Assembly: GCA_009746045.1 (NCBI GenBank)
Contig: RPFO01000175.1
Coordinates: 3,446,231-3,510,230, forward strand
Origin: Mesostigma viride
Lineage: Eukaryota > Streptophyta > Mesostigmatophyceae > Mesostigmatales > Mesostigmataceae
Direction: 5' to 3'
Length of the DNA: 64,000 bases
A program made the position numbers and the translations under genes. This document shows, piece by piece, positions 58,165 through 64,000 of the stretch. Positions within the stretch are counted from its first letter, which is position 1; every line of letters begins with the position of its first letter. Below the pieces are notes generated by a model, which saw only the letters and a program-made list of their open reading frames with translations, made no database searches and was not told where the DNA came from.

Positions 58165-58594
58165 ATGGCGGAACGCTCGCCACGTTCTGCATTGTCACCC
58201 AGTGCGAAACGTGTTAAGCACGACAATTTGAATTTGTCCATTACGCTTAAATGCGTTCATTGGGCTAAAATTCAACGATTGCATGAAGGTAGACACAGAC
58301 AAGGTGTGTACTTGGGAGTTCACACCTCTAGCCGGATACCCCACATGCTTCTCGATTTTTGATGATAAGAAGAAAGTCGGGACGATTTCGCAGGCCCATG
58401 CGAACGTCCTGAAGTCACTCCAGGATGTTAAGGGGTTGACAGTGCTGCCTGCAGCAAGGGCTTCCAAAATAAAAAAATATTATTCATTTCAGGAATTCTT
58501 TTCCAGCCTCGAATGCGAGGACATCGAGCCGGAGGTGCGCAATGCTGTTGTCAGCTTACTTTCACGCCATGACCTCAAGTACGAAAACGTTTAA
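58165..58594 (+). pseudogene. truncated pogo-like transposase N-terminus (frameshifted)
   Basis: First frame MAERSPRSALSPSAKRVKHD, then LSITLKCVHWAKIQRLHEG. About 58285 the frame moves by one and continues VDTDKVCTWEFTPLAGYPTC, FSIFDDKKKVGTI, to a stop after LLSRHDLKYENV at 58594. The pattern 'K..IQRLHEGV....VC.EF..P..T..SI...KK.I' resembles the CENP-B/pogo N-terminal helix-turn-helix that binds element ends. The DDE domain is absent. A TAATAAA sequence follows at about 58638. Confidence 0.5.
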
Positions 58595-59496
58595 AGCCTG
58601 CATGCTTAGGCGACGAGACCTGCCAGGTAATCCATTGTAATAAACGTGGTTATTTCAATAGACATGGCCGGTTCTTTGATCATGTGCGTGCAACGTTAAC
58701 GTTATGCTTTAATAAATGACAACATACAACATGCCCAAACATTGCATCTTGACATTCGGCCTTTATAATGCTTGACAAGGCATAATGCTTGACAAGGCAT
58801 GCCTTTAGAACTGGACCTTGTTATAATGCCGTCCTAGACGTGTGACGGAGACGGAAGGTAGCTAGTATCATGTCGCTAGTAACTAGGATACATTTGGACA
58901 AATGGCTTTTGATCATATGGTGCCATGCTTCCACGTTCGTTGTCTCTTTTCATATGGTGTGCACCATTATGTTTAGTGAGATGCGCCATTATGTGCATGG
59001 ATATATTCTGATTTGGCACGACGCAAAGGTGAAGATATATATATCATCAATGTAAGGGTTACGTAATTAATTAATCCAAGGGTCATGCTCCTTGGCTCCC
59101 CAACGGGACCGGCCACATCTAACCCACTAAGTTATCCTAGTATATTACGTGCATTGATATTAAATGAGACAACACCACACTCTTGGACGCATAATCATTA
59201 AGTAGTCTAATGATTGTATGTGACTACATACTATTGTGAGCATCAATGGGCGTGCCATGCTTCCATGTTCGTAGTCTCTTTTCATCAATGGGACTATGAG
59301 TTTAATTATTATGAGCCGGGATGGATGACACCTACTTACATATAATTTGCACCCATAAGGTACAAAGGCAGGTGCCCGCCTCCCAAATGCCGGGGCACGT
59401 GAAAGAAATACGTGAAATAAGCTTTTACACTAGTTAATTAATAGACTAGTTGTTTCCCGTGGGGGAAAGCACAAGCATTTTAATTAGCACTAACCA

Positions 59497-59557
59497 ATTC
59501 ATTAATTGATCTCCCAACGGAGTCATGTTTTACTTTAATTTGATTAATTAATTAGTT
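59497..59557 (+). mobile_element. 61-bp LINE tail-only insertion
   Basis: A 21-bp direct repeat (CATTTTAATTAGCACTAACC plus A) at 59476-59496 and 59558-59578 encloses nothing but the LINE hairpin (GATCTCCCAACGGAGTCATG) and an A/T-rich TTAATTAATTA tail. This is a LINE insertion truncated to its last ~60 bases. Confidence 0.8.
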
Positions 59558-59576
59558 CATTTTAATTAGCACTAAC

Positions 59577-60058
59577 CATGCCATGCCATGCCATGCCACG
59601 CGCGGCGTGGCGTGGCGTGGCCGCGTGGCAAGGCGTGGCAAGGCGTGGCAAGGCGTGGCAAGGCGAGGCGAGGCAAGGCGAGGCGAGGCAAGGCGAGGCG
59701 AGGCGAGGCGAGGCGAGGCGAGGCGAGGCGAGGCGAGGCGAGGCGAGGCGAGGCGAGGCGAGGCGAGGCGAGGCGAGACGAGGCGAGACGAGGCGAGGCG
59801 AGACGAGGCGAGGCGAGGCGAGGCGAGGCGAGGCGAGGCGAGGCGAGGCGAGGCGAGGCGAGGCGAGGCGAGGCGAGGCGAGGCGAGGCGAGGCGAGGCG
59901 AGGCGAGGCGAGGCGAGGCGAGGCGAGGCGAGGCGAGGCGAGGCGAGGCGAGGCGAGGCGAGGCGAGGCGAGGCGAGGCGAGGCGAGGCGAGGCGAGGCG
60001 AGGCGAGGCGAGGCGAGGCGAGGCGAGGCGAGGCGAGGCAAGGCAAGGCAAGGCAAGG
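59577..60058. repeat. pentanucleotide array, mostly (GGCGA)n
   Basis: Starts as CCATG units, passes through GGCGT and GGCAA, then runs as GGCGA for ~75 units with a few GACGA, ending with GGCAA. All three frames stay open on both strands and encode the same five-residue repeat (RLASP or GEARR). Not coding. Confidence 0.96.
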
Positions 60059-60479
60059 GGCTAACGATTGCTTTGGAATTTACAATGGTCTTCAACATGC
60101 CATCTGCTGAGTCGCCACCATCATTGTCCTTCTCCGCACCCTCAAGTGCAGGCTCGTTGCCACCAACCACACCCTCTCGCCCCAGAAGTTCCTTCAACTT
60201 TGCGTGAACAGCAGGCTCGTTGCCCAAGGCAGATTGAAAATTGTTCCAGGTCTTCGCCACCACCACGGCCTTCTCACGCCCGCCCAAAAGCTTGACGAGC
60301 TCCTCCATGGAGCAGGCAGCGAGCTGGGATTTGCTTAGCCGTCCAGTGTTCTTACCAACAAGAGACTCCCTTTCGCTCCATATAGCTTGCTCCCCCCTCA
60401 TCAGCTTCTGGTAGTCATTCCACCCGAGCTGTGTCAGCTCCTCGGGCGGCATCACAGTTGCAAGAAAGGAGTGATACAT
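60059..60479 (-). CDS. unidentified ORF inside the DNA transposon
   Basis: Minus frame from 60479: MYHSFLATVMPPEELTQLGW, then NDYQKLMRGEQAIWSERESL and SMEELVKLLGGREKAVVVAK, an acidic stretch, then it runs into the pentamer array without a stop. Composition looks protein-like up to about 60060. No family recognised. It may be captured host sequence or part of a second element. Confidence 0.4.
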
Positions 60480-61054
60480 GGGCTTAGAGGCCCGAACTCC
60501 GAGGCCATCAGCACCCCGGTAACATTCCCCAATATAAGGCTTTTGAAAGTGCGATATGGCACTGGCCCTTTATCCAGCACCTTGCGGGGGAATATAATGT
60601 CCTCCATACCCGCTCACACTCCCCGCATCTTGCCTGGAACAGGCCTAGCAAACCGACACCCGAGCAAAGGTGGTGGCGGCATCCTTTCATCATTCATGCT
60701 CTTCCCGGCTCTTTTCCTGCCTTTTCCCGCTTTTTCCGAACCTCGAGCCGCCAGACTTGACCCGAGTAAGCGGCGCTTAACTCCCCGTTAATTGCTCCGC
60801 CTGCCAAGCACCCCTGCTACCCTGGAGACCACCCTGAACGCTTAAAAATAGCCCAGTGTCTTAAATGAGACCCCCACCTCGGACACCCCCCCCCTCAACC
60901 ACGAAATCGTGCTCAGTCAGCGAAACTGACATTTTTGCCAAGTAGAGCAGACCTCACGGAGTCAGAATCCGTGCTGAAAGTTGAAATTAACCCAACCATG
61001 CTCTTGCACTGATTTTAGGGGTTAAGGTGTGGCTTAAACGAGGCTCTACTCTTA

Positions 61055-61774
61055 CAGTACATGTCTGGAGTGTCCATAATATTTGACTAACACGCAAAAA
61101 TCGCTAACGTCAAAATGTCGCGATACGACTTTAAAGCCATTAAAGATGCGAGCTAGTGAACGCCAATAATATCCCACTGCACCTAATCTCTCCGTCCGCG
61201 ACCCGAGATACGGCGTCTTCGGTCCAACCACACACCAAATCCTGTACTATCTCCGAATTCCTTCGACTTCCGACCAACGGGAAATGTCTCTTGGGACACG
61301 CGTCGACCACGAGTGCCACCTGAAAAGTACGAATATCATACGGAGATCCGCCACAGGATGCCCGATGGTTTTTAATATAGTTGGATATTCCAGGTAAATA
61401 GGTGTACGTTTATTCCCAAATGTAGCCAATAGTTAATCCCTGCTAAGCCTAGGGTATCAAGATGTCAGTGGCTAAAACGGAGCCTTACTAGACCACGGAA
61501 GCCACAATATAGTTGGATATTAGTCATATTACAATAAACCCGAGAGAATCTATGGGGATTTGGTGTTATTTGGCGGTTTCGTGGTGTTAAAAGTTAACAC
61601 CAATTAACACCAAAGCAAGCCAAAAGGACAAAATTCCCCACCAAAACCCCTTCACGTACACGAAAAAGACACCACGCCCATTCAAAGGCTTTGAATGCCG
61701 ACATGGAACGTAGCAGGTAGACCGAGGGTAGACTGCGCATGAGGTCAATCTTATGAGGTCGACCAAGCTTTAAA
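61055..61774. promoter_or_regulatory. presumed promoter/5' UTR region of the sulfotransferase gene
   Basis: About 720 bases with no gene seen. It contains the direct repeat CAATATAGTTGGATATT (about 61374 and 61505) and GTTAACACCAATTAACACCA near 61594. Confidence 0.4.
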
Positions 61775-64000
61775 ATGCCTAGTACCAATCGGGCGGCGTA
61801 CGTCCTCCACGGGTTTCTTTGGCTGCTGGCGTGGTTTTGCCATATTGCAGGCCAAGTGCCGCTTAAAGTTGGAGGTATCCCGGCAGCGGCCGCCAGCGTC
61901 CCCAAGGGTACTCCACGGCCACCCCATCAAGCCTTAGCGACCGAGCTGCCCGGTTCACAGGTAATCAAGGAGTCTCACTTTGGAATTACAAAGAGGAGCT
62001 AGGCCCACGTGCAATAATTATCCGTAACCCACCTGCGTTACGGTGCCCCGATCACGCTTGCAAAAGCTGATGGAGACACCTCTAAACAGAGAAATGTGTA
62101 ACAGATTATTTGATAACGAACAAAAGACCCACCTTGGAAAGTACTCATTTTAAGAAAGAACCAGTCTATTTTCTGCATGGCAAGAACTAGTTTATCAAAT
62201 GCTGTTATTAATCCTTGGGTCTCTTGTTTTTTACCAGGCATCGTCTTAATCTCGTGCTGTTCATCTTGAATGATAAAATTACGGAAGGAAATTAAATTAA
62301 ATTGAATAAATATTTATATAATTAAAAACATGAAGAAGAAAATAGGATTTTTTGCTGCTGTGCCTTTTTTTGCGAAAGCAGTCCTGGAGCAGTGGCTATT
62401 CTTTGTTGACAAGAAGAAGTTGTGGGTTGGTAGGTTCCTTGCTGCATCCTCACCCTCTTGATATTTGCCCAGGCTGTTGTGAGTAGGGTGGTTTGGGGGA
62501 CCCTGTCTGCAGCTCCTGCATTGCACGTGTCAGAGGCATGTATGTGCTTTGTTATCTTTCTCCATTTAATAATAAATATCTTTGTTAAGACTACTAGGTA
62601 CAGTTTCTTGATTAACCCTGTTATCTCACTCTCTTTGTCATGGACATTGGCATTAACTATTTGGCAGTATGTGCGTGTGTGGATTGTGTGCCGTGGCAGC
62701 CACACTCACGCCCTGGGAAGGTCGACGTCCTGAGCAAAGAGGCTCGGGGTCACAGGTTCAAGGGACGAGGCACGGCCATGGGCAGGGGCTGGGGTAAGGA
62801 AAAGGGTAGAGGAGGCAACGGCAACGACAATGGCCATATCAGTGGCAATGGCCTTCCCAATCTCAACTGCAAGCGCAGGATGCCCAATCAGCCAGTAGAC
62901 AAGGCGATGGGTGCGCTGGTGAGCCAGTTGCGCCCCTGCAAGACTGACGACGCCTCCCGGACGCTGTCGGCCCCCTCGCGCAGCCTTGGCGCGAGCAATG
63001 GCCCTGGCCCCGAGGGCCTCTTCCCTGTGCCCACGATCATCGGTGTCTGCTGCGCTAAGAGCAGCTCGAGCACCCTGTACAAGTACCTGGGCATGCTGGC
63101 GTCCGCACAACGGCTCTCGGGGCGCGCCGCCATGAGAAAGGAGCTGCACTTCTTTGATTGCCTGTCCGCACGCAAGGTCACGGGCAAAGCGCTTCAGCGG
63201 AGCCCCGCCGTCGCGGACGCCGCATACCGGGAGTACGCGGGCCATTGGCTGCCCCAGCGAGGTGGGGGCGCATGCGCTCCATCAGGCATGGCCGCTAGTA
63301 CCAATAAGAGTACTAGCTGTGCTGGTACCATAGATTCTGTCCTAGGCTCCAAGTATAGTATTCCGACCAACCTCTTCTGTACGGCGTCTGCGGCCGTGTG
63401 GAACAAGGATACAGTACGCGACAATAATGGGAGCACTGCGGCTGGCGCACTTACCTCTCATGCATCTCTGTGGGCTGGCAACGGCACGAGGCCCGCCGTG
63501 GTGTCACCTGCCCGTTCTCCTGCCCACCCCCGCAAGCAGCTATTCAGCCCTTACATCACATACGATTTCACCCCCAGGTACAGCGTGGACATGGCCAGTC
63601 CCTGGGCGATGCAGCGCGTGCTGCCCGCGCCGCAGACTCCCCTTCTTCTCATGGTCCTGCGCGACCCGATCCAGCGGGCGATCAGTGGGTGGTTCCACTA
63701 CGGAAATGTCAACGCCGCTGCGGAAAACCTGCCCAAGGCGCTCCAGTTAGAGGTAGACACGGTGATCAAGCACTGTTACCCACGCAGCTATGCGGCATTC
63801 TGGGGGGGCCGCCCACCCGCCAGCCCTGGATCCCCTACCTTCGCTGCCGACGCTGTAGCGCCCATGCCCAAGCTGCCCGCGCCCATCCCGGGCAAGCTCC
63901 CTGACGCCGCGTCGTGTTCGGAGGCAGGTGACGGGTGGAAGAAGGAAGCAGCACTGATGGCGTGCATGAAGGGCATGCTTGACAAGGGCACCCTCAAGGG
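61775..64000 (+). CDS. membrane-anchored sulfotransferase, first two exons (continues past window)
   Basis: Exon 1 is 61775-61960 (62 codons) and ends TTCACAG before GTAATC. Exon 2 starts at 62700 after GTGGCAG, in phase, and is open to the window edge (about 433 codons). Exon 1 has a hydrophobic segment, YVLHGFLWLLAWFCHIAG (residues 9-26), typical of a type II Golgi anchor. Exon 2 begins with a basic, Gly/Asn-rich stem, then VPTIIGVCCAKSSSSTLYKY, the 5'-phosphosulfate loop. KELHFFD follows, then FTPRYSVDMASP, and LLLMVLRDPIQRAISGWFHY, the 3'-phosphate site with the RDP..R..S residues. These are hallmarks of PAPS-dependent carbohydrate (heparan-type) sulfotransferases, which sulfate glycans in the Golgi. 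About 100 residues rich in Ser/Thr/Asn are inserted between KELHFFD and the TPRYS motif. Confidence 0.88.
61961..62699 (+). other. intron 1 of the sulfotransferase gene
   Basis: 739 bases, GT-AG, A/T-rich (TTAAATTAAATTGAATAAATA near 62292). No gene or element recognised. Confidence 0.7.

Larger units (their letters stand above)
57901..61052. mobile_element. pogo/Tc1-like DNA transposon between the two host genes
   Basis: Flanked by TA on both sides (57899-57900 and 61053-61054). The 26-bp inverted ends AGAG..GAGCCTCGTTTAAG... match at 24 of 26 positions. TA duplication and GAGCCTCGTTTAA-type ends fit the Tc1/mariner/pogo group. Inside are a short CENP-B-HTH-like ORF at the left end, LINE-tail debris, a 5-base repeat array and an unidentified minus-strand ORF. 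No DDE catalytic domain is seen, so it is non-autonomous. Confidence 0.8.

Noticed and set aside
59552-60207. RLASP/GEARR repeat proteins in all frames
   Set aside because: Five-base repeat gives the same peptide repeat in every frame; not a gene.

Overview
The window is eukaryotic nuclear DNA, most likely from a green alga. The evidence is GT-AG introns, a plant-type mRNA cap methyltransferase, a TGTAA-type poly(A) signal downstream of it, and a dense load of LTR and non-LTR retrotransposons. I cannot name the species. Two host genes can be modelled exon by exon from the sequence: an mRNA cap guanine-N7 methyltransferase (minus strand, 12 exons, 57481 down to 41426) and the start of a membrane-anchored sulfotransferase (plus strand, 61775 to beyond the window). 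They are divergently arranged, and a 3.15-kb TA-flanked, pogo-like DNA transposon sits between them.

Positions 1-39700 are a nest of mobile elements. A Ty3/gypsy chromovirus (gypsy1, plus strand, left end outside the window) ends at 15291. It was hit by a 5'-truncated LINE (2844-3892, 10-bp target duplication) and by a complete Ty1/copia-like element (5357-13371, 5-bp duplication CTATG). Gypsy1 abuts LINE sequence at 15292. From 16.6 to 23.5 kb there are LINE tails and copies of an element that carries only a LINE-type ORF1. A second gypsy element (gypsy2, minus, 24838-34303, complete, duplication GTGTC) sits inside an RTE-like LINE whose own 10-bp duplication is at 23482 and 34694. A TTAA-flanked DNA element (34818-36537), more LINE pieces, and a 649-bp hAT-type MITE with an 8-bp duplication (38404-39052) follow, partly inside a 29-bp minisatellite.

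Positions 39.7-57.5 kb hold one acidic open frame of unknown function and then the cap methyltransferase. Its 957-nt coding sequence is spread over 16 kb. Almost a third of its intron DNA is tandem repeat (units of 15, 18, 20, 23, 44 and 60 bp, plus GGGT, CCAG and CCCG tetramers). Three exons have diverged copies of their own 3' end and splice-donor region just downstream, which suggests the introns grew by tandem duplication.

The points most worth a second look are: the copia-like polyprotein, whose aspartic protease signature lies between integrase and reverse transcriptase; a conserved third ORF in the env position of both gypsy copies; ORF1-only elements that share 3' tails with two LINE subfamilies; and the repeat-filled cap methyltransferase gene. 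Many retroelement frames are broken, so decay and assembly error cannot be told apart by eye.
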